64,000 nt of DNA from Pisaster brevispinus (lineage: Eukaryota; Echinodermata; Asteroidea; Forcipulatida; Asteriidae), in contig JAMKCF010000004.1 in the NCBI GenBank assembly GCA_023634235.1, positions 20,306,027-20,370,026 on the forward strand, in the 5' to 3' direction. Shown one piece after another: positions 13,601 through 25,600 of the stretch (its first letter is position 1; each line of letters starts with the position of its first letter). Under the pieces are notes generated by a model, which saw only the letters and a program-made list of their open reading frames with translations, did no database searches and was not told the origin of the DNA. The position numbers and the translations under genes were made by a program.

Positions 13601-16600
13601 CGAAGTGGAGTCTTCGAACACCGTGTTAATCTCTGGCCTGGACAGGTGATAACAATCAATCTCAATTCATTGTTTCAGTCAATCAGTTTTCTGCACACTG
13701 GCTGATGTTTCCTTTGTCCGTATGGACTTGTAAATATTGCTGGTTCATCTCTTCGTTTTGTAATATAGGCCTACATATTTAAATGCTTTAAGGACACGAA
13801 AATTGACATTCGCAAATAGTGACCAGAACATTGAAGAAGAAAAGCGTTTCTCCAAGTACCGTTACATGATATTGATGGTTTTATATCCAAGGTGGTTGAT
13901 GACCTACAGGTTGATATGTACATAACTGAACCTCAGGGTTTAGGTGACGTGGCACTCACATACTACCCACGTACTTCTGATGGTACCCAACGGGACTTCC
14001 AGGTAAGATTGAGTATAATCAGGGTATAAAGATGTATAATGACCTCGGCAGACCGAGTCAGATCTACTGTTGTGAGTCTTCATTATTGGAAATCTTTATA
14101 AAAGTAAAACGAATTTGAAAACTATCATAAATAAAATGAAGAATATAGACAAACTAAGTTAATATTGATGTCAAGAATTATTGTCTTAATTCGATATGGC
14201 AATGTAGTTAACTCCTTATTCCTTATTCACATTTCCTATACATTTTCACGTTGTAGTTTATGACTAGTTCGTTATTTAATAACACATTACGTGGTGGAGT
14301 TCTGCTGAAAAAATGAGAATTGATGTTTTCGTCGATAGATAACTCACACTTTTGAACACAGTGGCTTTTTAGCGAGTAACACCATTTTGATAGGTCTACG
14401 TGTATGTTCGTTTCGATTTTTAAACTTATTGCATCTTTGAACATTAAATTGGACCGATGCGGTAATCGTTATAATAACAGTAACTTTTTTCAACCATACT
14501 CGGCAATAAAAACGTTTTAAAATTTTCATTCAATTAGGCCAGACGTTCAAGTGAATCTAGGGCGCATATGCACTATGCGCCATCAGCAAATGAGCAACTA
14601 GCCTACACATCCGATGGTTTGGCTGGCGATATGGTTCTAACCTACGATGTCATGCATTCCGCTGATGGTAGCTACACGGAGGTAAATAATTAACAGACGT
14701 CTTTTTTCCCAGTCAATTTCACCAGCATGGTCTTTCGGATGATGTAAATAGTGAACACTGTTCTTTACGTGCAGAGTTACTTGTTTGAAGTTTGGTCAAA
14801 GTGTCTGATACGACTAACCAGCCTCTTTACACTGTGTGTACAGGTAGACGATGACCACTTTGTGCACTTCTTTTCACCGAGTAACTTCCAGCATGCAGAT
14901 AAGCAGGTTGTGTTTGTCATTGACATCAGTAGCTCCATGGCGGGGACTAAATTACGTCAAGTTAAAGAAGCTCTAAAGATCATTCTTGATGATCTAGGAC
15001 CTAAGGATCGATTCAACATCCTGGTATTCTCCGATGATGTTCAATACTGGAGACGAAATGCATTGGTAACGGCTTCGCGAAGAAATATCGAAGCTGCTAA
15101 AACCTTTGTGGATGGTCTGATAGACCAAGGAGGTAAAGCAATGTTGTCAGTTTAATATTACCGAACTATGCCCGGCTCTTTACTTTTATGATATGTCTAT
15201 TGTTCAAAATGTTCTAAAACTCTACAACGCTAAGTTAGCCCTAAACTGTTACGTCAAGTAATGTATGAATGTTATTGCATTTGTAACAGAAACTAATCTC
15301 GGTGATGCCGTTTTACAAGCCGACGCTTTGCTGGATCTTCAATCAAGATTTGCTAGCGACAACGACCAAATCCTGTCCATGATGTACGTCTTGTCTGACG
15401 GTCAACCAACGATTGGTATAACAGACCACAGGGAACTAATCCAAGCTATCACTGAAGCTATAAATGGTGAACATGCTCTTTTTGCCCTTGGATTTGGACG
15501 TAATGTGTCGTTTGATTTACTTATTCAATTGGCTCTCCAGAATCAAGGTTATGCAAGAAGGATCTACGAAACAGCCGATGCAAGCAAACAGCTACAAAAC
15601 GCGTATTTTGATATATCTCGCCCAGTTATCTTTGACGTAGACTTTGAGTACGAGCCGGGGGTGTCTAACCCTGACGATTTAACTAGATGGAGATTCCCGT
15701 TCTACTTTGAAGGATCGGAAGTATCTGTCGCTGGGAAGGTGGTGGATCGTCCAACATCAAACGTGTTACAAGGTAGCGTGACTGGACAGACAGCAACGGG
15801 ACAGACGTATCGAGGAGACAGTAGGCAAGATATCAGAGTAAGCTTAGAGCCACTTTTAACACACGAACATAATCAAAGACGAAACGTCAAACTCTGCAAA
15901 TGTATATACAGTTGATCTTTTGTCTTTAACAAACCCAATACTTGTATGTTTGCACATGTAGATTACTCGACCAGAACTTAACAGTGATCATACAGTAACC
16001 GATGTTGTGCAGAGAATATGGGCAATAAAAACCTTCCAAGACTTGATTAATCAATATGCCATCACTGAAGATGCTGCAATACGCCAGAAACTTGCTGATA
16101 GAATTGCTGAACTGGCTATAAGGTAGGAAAATACAAGGTCGTCATGAAATCCTATAATAGTTTCTGTCAGACAAACACGTCCGTATTAGGCCCAAATAAA
16201 GAGATGGAAAAAATTACATTTAAAAAAATATTGTGTTCAAGATTCATGCACAGGAATTTATACTGGAAAGGATTTTGTGAATTTAAACTTACCTTCGCTC
16301 CGAGTAGCCAATTGGCATCCTAAAGTTCAGTTTCTATGAAGATGATACTAAATTATCATCCAATTGAGAAATAGCAACTTTGATTGTGAATTAGAAAATG
16401 AACTAAACATGCGTTTTGAATCTTATGCTAATTTCACTTTGTTATATAGTTACAATTTTGTGACTCCGTTAACTCCATTGTCTCTGACGAGTCGCGGCCA
16501 GTCAAGACGTAACGTACAACCACCTTCCATCATACATACAGGCACAACTATGGATATACTCAGAGGTCTACTGGAAGAAATACCAGGTATAGTCTGGCAG

Positions 16601-19600
16601 TCAGGCTTACAGCTTTAATATTCCTCACTCACCTTTCTACTTGTGATTGATTAGCCAGTTATTGATTACACATACCTATACTCTTGAATCGTAGGAACTA
16701 GCGTATAGTTGCCACAAATTGTAAAACAATTTTAAGTCGCAGCCTACTGGTTTTTTTCAGAGCCAAACCTCTCATATGCTACTCGATAGGCCTAGAACAT
16801 GTGCCATTCCACCTTGCTTAGCCTAAAGTCCTACGACCATAACTCGTTCGAAATTTAGCAACATTTTAATTTAAAAATAACTTTGAAGATGCTACTCCTT
16901 TTCCGAGACGCGTTTGTATCAATATTTATTTAGTGAAGACACCACACATTGAAAGTTTTATGTTGTCTCTGTTTGTTCTTTTGTTCGGTGGACGAGTGAG
17001 TGTACCCCATTCTATTTAAGATATTGAGGCAAATCATCAATTTTAGTCCAGCTGCTAAGGCCCCTAATGTGGGAAAATCGTGCACTTTGTGGTAAAAACA
17101 TGAAACTTCTTACAGTTGTTACATATACCCTAATAATCGTTTTTAGACGTGGACCCATCTCGGATCTTGCCCATTTTAGGGGCGGGGCTACGTTTTATGA
17201 AAGTGGGGGGTAAAAAAACTAAAAATGTTCATTTTGACTACATCATGTTTTTCTCTGCACATATTTTTGACTAAAATACATGGTAACAGTAGAATAATGA
17301 TTAAAATCAATATTTATCTTTATTTCCGCCCTTTTGTGGGCGGAGTTACATTTTTAAAAAGTGGGGGCAAAATATAATATGCCATCTTGATTTTTCATTT
17401 TCTAAAACTGAAACATGCAAAAGATGTAGGTACAGGCATTTGAATACAGTTTTTCCACATTTTCAGCATCTAGAACATAACTTTTTGCAGTAACAGTGTA
17501 TTACATTGACTCCGGGCACTTCTTGGCTCCCTCTTGAAGAGTGAAAGATTGGGTTCCACAATCCAAACACTTTTGACCATCCCCAATCAAACCGGCTTGG
17601 CAGTGGCTTAGTGTTCATGTGGACTTAACTTCAAATAATTACTTTAAAAGCATGCACACTATGTTGAACAAGGGAAGCAGAGTGACGGAGGTTGATGGAA
17701 CAATCTCTAATGATTGAATCCTATTTGAAAACAATTGTTTTCTTGCATTATAATGTCACAGTCACTGGTTCTGCAGGAAGTAGCAGGGCTGCGCCCGATC
17801 AGTGCATCCAAGGTGTCATTACATCTTGCATGCATGTATGTTAAGCTTTCAGGCACCTCAAGCTATTCATTTCATACATCCTATGCTGTCTGATCTTCTT
17901 TCATATTCTTGTAAACTATGACACATTATCAGTGGAAGGATGGGAGAGCAGCTGGTTTCCAACAGCCAATTATTTATGCAGTGCTGTCTTAATAATGAGT
18001 ATTCATATAAAGTTTTTTCCACTCTAAATTCCCACCAGAGCTCACTCAAGAGTTTGCTTTTGCGTGATCACGGGGCTATCCTGCCCATTTAAACTGCAGA
18101 CAGAAAGAACCGAACACTATAGTCCAAAACAATACACTATAGGTTCTTATAGTAGCTAGATCAAGGTGCTTTACAACATTATGCCTTTTCATCAGTCATA
18201 AATGTACCATTCCTTAAACTCCCAAAAGGGATCATGCAACCCAAATGCTGATGTTTCAGCCATTACAACTTCAGTCCGATGCACTAATTTACAAATGTAA
18301 CAAGGGCAATTCGGCAAGATACCTTTCTTAATGTTCCCTTCACAAAGAAACCACACAGCTCACTCCGTCACGTTCTACCGAAAACCGACCAACATTGACG
18401 TTACACCAGTGCTCCTTCCATAACCCCAGCATTGAGTTTTCTATCAAACACACCCTCTGGTTCAACGTGCCTACAACTTTTTTCTATGGTGTTCCATATA
18501 GAGTACAGGATAGCTTCCATTGTGGTTGTGGATTAGTCCGTCAGAGTTGTGAGTTGGCCAGTCGGAGTTGTGAGTTGGCTAGTCAGAGTTGTGAGTTGGC
18601 CACTCGAAGTTGTGAGTTGGCCAGTCGAAGTCGATCTCTTTGTGTGTCAGCCAGTTGACGGCCGGGTCCCCAGCCTGATGAATGGCTACGATGCCACCAT
18701 AAAGGCGAAAGTGTGTGCAGTCGGCCAGTCGGAGATGTGAGTTGCCAGTCGGAGTTGTGAGTTGGCTAGTCGGAGTTGTGAGTTGGCCAGTCAGAGTGGT
18801 GAGTTGGTCCGTCGGAATTGTGAGTTGGCCAGTCAAAGTTGTGAGTTGGCCAGTCGGAGTTGTGAGTTGGCCAGTCGGAGTTGTGAGTTGGCTAGTCGGA
18901 GTTGTGAGTTGGCCAGTCGGAGTTGTGAGTTGGCCAGTCAGAGTGGTGAGTTGGTCCTTCAGTATTGTGAGTTGGCCAGTCGGAGTTGTGAGTTGGCCAG
19001 TCGGAGTTGTGAGTTGGCTAGTCGGAGTTGTGAGTTGGCTAGTCGGAGTTGTGAGTTGGCTAGTCGGAGTTGTGAGTTGGCTAGTCAGAGTTGTGAGTTG
19101 GCTAGTCAGAGTTGTGAGTTGGCCACTCGAAGTCGATCTCTTTGTGTGGTGTTCCATATAGAGTACAGGATAGCTTCCATTGTGGTTGTGGATTAGTCCG
19201 TCAGAGTTGTGAGTTGGCCAGTCGGAGTTGTGAGTTGGCTAGTCAGAGTTGTGAGTTGGCCACTCGAAGTTGTGAGTTGGCCAGTCGAAGTCGATCTCTT
19301 TGTGTGTCAGCCAGTTGACGGCCGGGTCCCCAGCCTGATGAATGGCTACGATGCCACCATAAAGGCGAAAGTGTGTGCAGTCGGCCAGTCGGAGATGTGA
19401 GTTGCCAGTCGGAGTTGTGAGTTGGCTAGTCGGAGTTGTGAGTTGGCCAGTCAGAGTGGTGAGTTGGTCCGTCGGAATTGTGAGTTGGCCAGTCAAAGTT
19501 GTGAGTTGGCCAGTCGGAGTTGTGAGTTGGCCAGTCGGAGTTGTGAGTTGGCTTGTCGGAGTTGTGAGTTGGCCAGTCGGAGTTGTGAGTTGGCCAGTCA

Positions 19601-22600
19601 GAGTGGTGAGTTGGTCCTTCAGTATTGTGAGTTGGCCAGTCGGAGTTGTGAGTTGGCCAGTCGGAGTTGTGAGTTGGCTAGTCGGAGTTGTGAGTTGGCT
19701 AGTCGGAGTTGTGAGTTGGCTAGTCGGAGTTGTGAGTTGGCTAGTCAGAGTTGTGAGTTGGCTAGTCAGAGTTGTGAGTTGGCCACTCGAAGTCGATCTC
19801 TTTGTGTGTCAGCCAGTTGACGGCCGGGTCCCCAGCCTGATGAATGACTACGATGCCACCATAAAGGCGAAAGTGTGTGCAGTCGGCTATCATAATATGG
19901 TGCTTCGTCTGGTGTTCACTACAGTCACAAAGCAGGGATACAGAGTAGTCCAAACTATGTAGACTGCTGCGGCAAGCCGGCAAGGCCCCACGTCAGTGCA
20001 GAACCGGTTCAGGAGGTACCATTGACCGCAGGGAAGGTTCATTCTCGGGAGCTGGATGGTGGGATCAGTTACCAGGAACTTTGAGCGGGACGTCATTGTT
20101 TTCTTGCTACCGCTTGCGCCATTTGGTCTTCTGCTGTCGCTGTGCTTTCCAGGATATTTGGCCAGGATGGGTGTCTAGACTTGAGTCTTGGCCTAGGGTG
20201 GAAGTCAATGTCACTAAGCTCAGGATTAGATTGGATCTTGAAAACCAGCCCTGATGTGGCACACTCTTTTCGCATCATCTGAATGGGCAATTTACTCTAG
20301 ACTGGTCGCCAATCAGTCTTTGTGCAGCAAACATCACCAGTGATGGTCCTGATGGAGTTGTTCAATTGAACATCGAAAAGGCTGGAGAGTTCCTCTAAAC
20401 TGAACCACAGTACTCGGCCACTGAGTAGCAGAGGGCTAGTGCCGATGAGCAAAGTGTCTTTGCAATAACTGCCCAGTTTTTACCGGCGAGCATGTGGATC
20501 AGGTTGTGTCTGGTCTATGGTGTTCTATAAAGGACACATATCTGTTTTGTCGTGCGTGTGGAGAGGTCCGTCGTGCCTGTGAGCAAAGGTCACCCACGAA
20601 ACCACTCCTCACTGTCTCCAGTGTATCTTCCATCAAGCAGGCAGGAGGCTTACCCTCCACCCCAAGAAAGTTTATCACACTGAGGGAGACTTTGACAGAC
20701 CACCAAGTTCACTAGGGTGCTGCAGAGCTCCTCACTCCAGTGGCGTCACCAGAGGGGGGGCAGGGGGGGGGGCCTGCGCCCCCCCGTTTAGAACCCTTGC
20801 CCCCCCTCTTGCCCCCCATATGAAATCACAGAAAAGTATATTCTTATTATATATACATCAGTTAACATATTTAATGATAATCTTGCACTTCTTTGGCACC
20901 CCCAAATTTAATCTTTGCCCCCACTTGCCCCCCCAAATGAAAATGTCTAGTTACGCCACTGCCTCACTCTCATCCAGCCGTGGCACCACGAATGCATTAG
21001 AGAGGCCAGCACAACACCGTTCCTCAAAACATCAGCCTCCAGATTAGTGACATTTGGCTCCAGCTCTTCCTGACCAATGGCTCTCCCTCTATCCACAGCA
21101 CATTACCTACCCTGTAAACTTGGGTCGTGCTGGTAGATCTCAATTGCCTCTCATATACCCTCAGTACCTCCCCCCCCCCCCCACCCAACCTAGGCTCACT
21201 CTTCCTTTTCCATGTGCTTGTTACCTATTCTGACAGCTCAGCGAGCATTCCCCAACCTAATCCCAGCATGATCCTGTTCCTCTTTCCAGCCTATGCTCAT
21301 CATCTAGCTAATCCTCATCCATAGTACTTAAGCAGCATGTCATCAGAATCCAGCATTCTCCAAAAGACGGTTAAAGCTTACTGATCAAACCGTCCAGCTA
21401 TTAAATCAATGGTTCTTTTCAGAACCTCATAACTTATAGCGGGATCATTGCCGTGGTGTTACTGCAAACGTTTCTCAAAAAATGCCCCAAAATCTGCTGT
21501 TTTAAAAGTTACTTATTTTTCTGGCTGCATGGCTTGAGCTATCAGAGCACACTATGTGAGTAATATGGCGTGATATTTGAGAGCAAGAGCTGGACATAGC
21601 CATGACCTAGCCGATGATGTATATCTGACGTCACGACTAAGACAGGAGTACCAGACTTTGCTGGCCAAGGACATTCCTGTGTTGTTACATGTATATTTAA
21701 TTCAGATACACCTCCATTTAGTGATCTGGCCCCACCCACAACAGAGGGGGTAAATTAAGAAATTAATTAAATTCATATGAAATATATTTTCTTTTATAGT
21801 ATTTCCATTTAAAAAACATTAATCAGTTTAAAACAACAAAAAACAAATTATGATATTTCACTGAGAAAAGACTGATTTAAAAACGCCCACTTTAAAAAAT
21901 ACTGAAACTCCGCCCACAAAAGGGCAATTGTTTACACTTATTTGTGTCCTAACCTATAATAATGATTTTCAAGTTTATATTTCTGGTAAAAAAAAACAAC
22001 CAATTTTTTTACTTTTAAGCATAATTTTGCCCAATATTTCATTTCTAAGCAGGTGAATGTTTGATCAGAAGTATGTTACAACTTGCAAGGCTAAATGGCC
22101 TTGCAAGTCTGCTCCTGCTAATGATGATTATTATCCTGCACACCTACCACTAATAAGTGTATGTGTTTTTAACACTAGACATGTTTTCTATTTGGATTCC
22201 AGTGCAACCTCCAGTGGTGGTACATGACGACCCCCTCAATGTGGCTACACAGAGTTCTGTAAGTAAATAACTGAGTTATACAAAACAGTTTCTTGAAGAA
22301 AGTACAAGTCATGCAACCAATGAACATTAATAATGGTCTGCTCATATTCTTGCTCTAATGAGTGTATCTAACAAGTTGTTGTAACGGTGTTGTGGAATAA
22401 TTCCTGAATTGTCAATAGTGAAAGCAAACAATTTTGTTTGTTGAATAGTAATGTGCATGAAAACTGTTAATTTGGTTTTGTTCAACCCAAAATTGCTTTT
22501 ATTTTGTGTTACAGGATGGTATTGAAATAAAGAGTTTAAATATCGACTCTGATATTGTGCTGAGATTTGCTACCACTACCATCAGTTCTACATTGGAGAA

Positions 22601-25600
22601 TTCTGGAAGCCAAGCTGGTTGGGCTGTATTTAGACAGAAGATTCCACTACCAGCATTCGTCACTAACTTTACTTTGTATGCAATTAATTTTAAACTAAAT
22701 AATAAAGAAGTATTCAAACTGCTGAATGATATAAACAATATCTAGAATTTCACTGCCTCTTCCCTTGTGGCGATCTTCAATTTTCTTCTAATCCAAACTC
22801 CAAACTAGGTCTAGGCCTAGTGCTCGAATGTACCATTTGGCCAAAGATTAATTGCAATGATGCAATGATGCCCCATCGTCGTCAACACAACACGCCATGT
22901 CAAATAAATCTCTCACGACGACTAGTGTCAGGACAATCAAATCTCTAGTTTTCCCTCAATAACCGATCTTTATTCATCTCGAGTATTATCAGCGCTATAC
23001 ACAACTTTATATTAAAATACAATTCAGTTAACTGTTTCGACCTATGCATTCAATGATCTTGAAACTTCACACTTCGCATATTTCTGTTACTGATGAGGAG
23101 TACTATTTTGTTATAGGAATGTGGATGGCAAGACATACTACGGTCTAGCAGATGAGAAGAGTCAGAATATCACATTGCATCGTGGGAATTTAGAAATCTC
23201 GCAGGGTGGTGCCTTCATTACAGAACTGTAAGATATAACAAAGCTTAATACAATTATATTCGAAGCAAAGTTACTAAAGTAACTATTGATCATCATATCC
23301 CATTGATCCACATCTAATGTAATGCTTAATAATTACAGAGATCCGGAGAGCAAAGTATTCCTGGTGTCTGTTGAACTTGAGCCTGGCGCTTCGGCTGATT
23401 TTACGCTAAGCTACCAGATGTTGTTGCCAAGACGCAGAGGCATGTACTACCACCCCATACCCATCTTCCCTGGACAGGTACACCCAAATGATCAAATCTA
23501 AGAGTAGTCGTTGTACATGCTAATTTGATACCGAACATTTCAAAATAAATACAGTGACAGTGCTAACTTATGAAAAAAGGTAATAAAACACCCCTAAAGC
23601 AGGCTTTTAAAATATGTTTTTTTGCATAGGTTGTGAACAACCTAGGTGTGGATGTGAGCATTGTTGAACCACAGGGTGTACGTTGGTGTAATGCATACCT
23701 AACGGACCGGTCACTTGTAGATAGCACTGCTCGCCTCCCACAGCTAATGACACGCCCTAATCAACAAATATGCAAAGTGTCTTACCGACCAAGCAGAAGA
23801 CAACAGCAACACCTTAGTACTGATGGTATAATGGGGAACTTCATTGTGGAATATGATGTCAATCATGCAAATGAAGCTGGCGACATACAGGTAGGTAAAT
23901 ACGCACGGGAGTTTGGGGTATAAATCAATAGTTCACATTTTAGTGGTTTGGCGAGAATCTTGAGAATGGTTAAATCTCTTTAAAAGGAAATCCGCCGCCC
24001 CCCCCCAAACAAAAAAGGAGGTGAAAGAGGTGACTCATTATCAAGAGCCCTGTGTTCACAAAGTATAACCTTTATACGGAAAATGTGTGGCTTGAAATGC
24101 CTTTTATTCCAACTTGTTTGTTTTCTTGCCAAGAGACATGAATAGAGGTTGTATTTTACAAAATAGGCAACCTTTAGTAATGACGGTGGAGACATTCATG
24201 GACCAATTGAATTAACAAAGGAACTGGAAAGGGAATGACTCAAACCAAAGTGACCGGAGGTTTCAGAAAAAACCGTTTCTGAGTGTAGCGGGCTTAACCA
24301 TAATGAGGATTCAAAGTCTCCATGTCGAACGTCTTCGTTTTATTAGGACTTATATCTATAGATTGACAAAAGAAAACAATTTGAAGGTGTGTCATGTGAC
24401 GTTAAGATTCTGCCGATGTCTGATATGGTGATGTCATTTCTTCGCAGGTTTTAAATGACTACTTCGTGCAGTTTTTCTCCCCAACTCATCTCCCAGTACT
24501 CAGAAAACATGTTGTGTTTGTAATTGACATAAGCAGCTCCATGGAGGGTACTAAACTATCGCAGGTTAAAGCTGCTCTCCATACGATCCTAGATGATATC
24601 GCACCAGGAGATAAGTTCAACATCCTTCCCTTCTCCAACCAAGTACAGTTTCTGGACCGCTATAAGATGGTGGAAGCTCAACCGTCAATTATCCAGTATA
24701 CCAAAGCATATGTGGATAAACTGAAAGTAGTTGATGGTGAGATGTCAAACTACCCAAATCCTTATAAATATACAAACTGCAGGATGAAAATTATCGAAAA
24801 AAGACATGATGAGTTTCAATATGAACTCGTTTCAAAAACTGTCGAGGTAGTTACAATAGAACTTAAAAACCTTAGTTCACCATCATTTATTTCAGTTGCC
24901 ACAACCGAAATAAGCACTTATAAATTGTTTTCAAAATCCCTGATGGAATGACCTCATTTGATGAAACTGTATGTCGTATGTTTGTATTGAAAACTAGAGA
25001 ATGGAACAAGAGTTTTTTTCGAAGTTTAGCGACTGATGTACATTGCCAATGTTCCTTAAATCACAATACGTGATCTCTTTGAGGTAGGCGGATATGGAGG
25101 ATCGTTTTAAAACTGGGCAGAATAAAACTGAGGCAGCTTTTACACCGAAGCACAATAATGATTCAACAGTTGAACAAACTAATTTTAATAAAACAAAATG
25201 CATATTACTCGCACAATAGCGAAATATTTTGAAATCGTTGCTAACTTTTCTCAATTGCAGCTACTAATTTGAACGATGCAATTCTTGAAGGCGTCAAAAT
25301 GCTGAGGCGAGAAAGTGAGAAAGTTCGAGGCGAGAAGGTGATATCCATGCTGGTGGTTCTGACCGACGGTGAACCCACATACGGAGAAATAGACAAGAGA
25401 GAGATAGAGCGTAATGTTCAGGATGCAATCAAAGGGGATTACTCACTCTTCTGCCTTGCGTTTGGAGAAGATGCTGACTTTAAGTTCTTAAATCGTCTGG
25501 CTCTGAACAATCACGGTATAGCTAGACGGATACCTGAGCGAGCTGATGCAAGTATGCTTCTTGAAGGCTTCTATGAAGAGGTTGCTACACCCTTATTGTA

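Noticed and set aside
18549..19962. Several long open frames on both strands with seven-residue repeats
   Set aside because: They are products of the 21-bp minisatellite, lack domains and splice context, and lie in a gene A intron.
17150..21930. A 5-kb transposon bounded by the two GGGCGGAGTT-type motifs in opposite orientation
   Set aside because: The similarity is only about 40-50 bp, no target duplication was found, and the motif may simply be a common repeat.
24737..24951. Continuation of the VWA-3 open frame past exon 26
   Set aside because: It runs over a consensus donor into non-conserved sequence; the true second half of VWA-3 starts at 25261 in matching phase.
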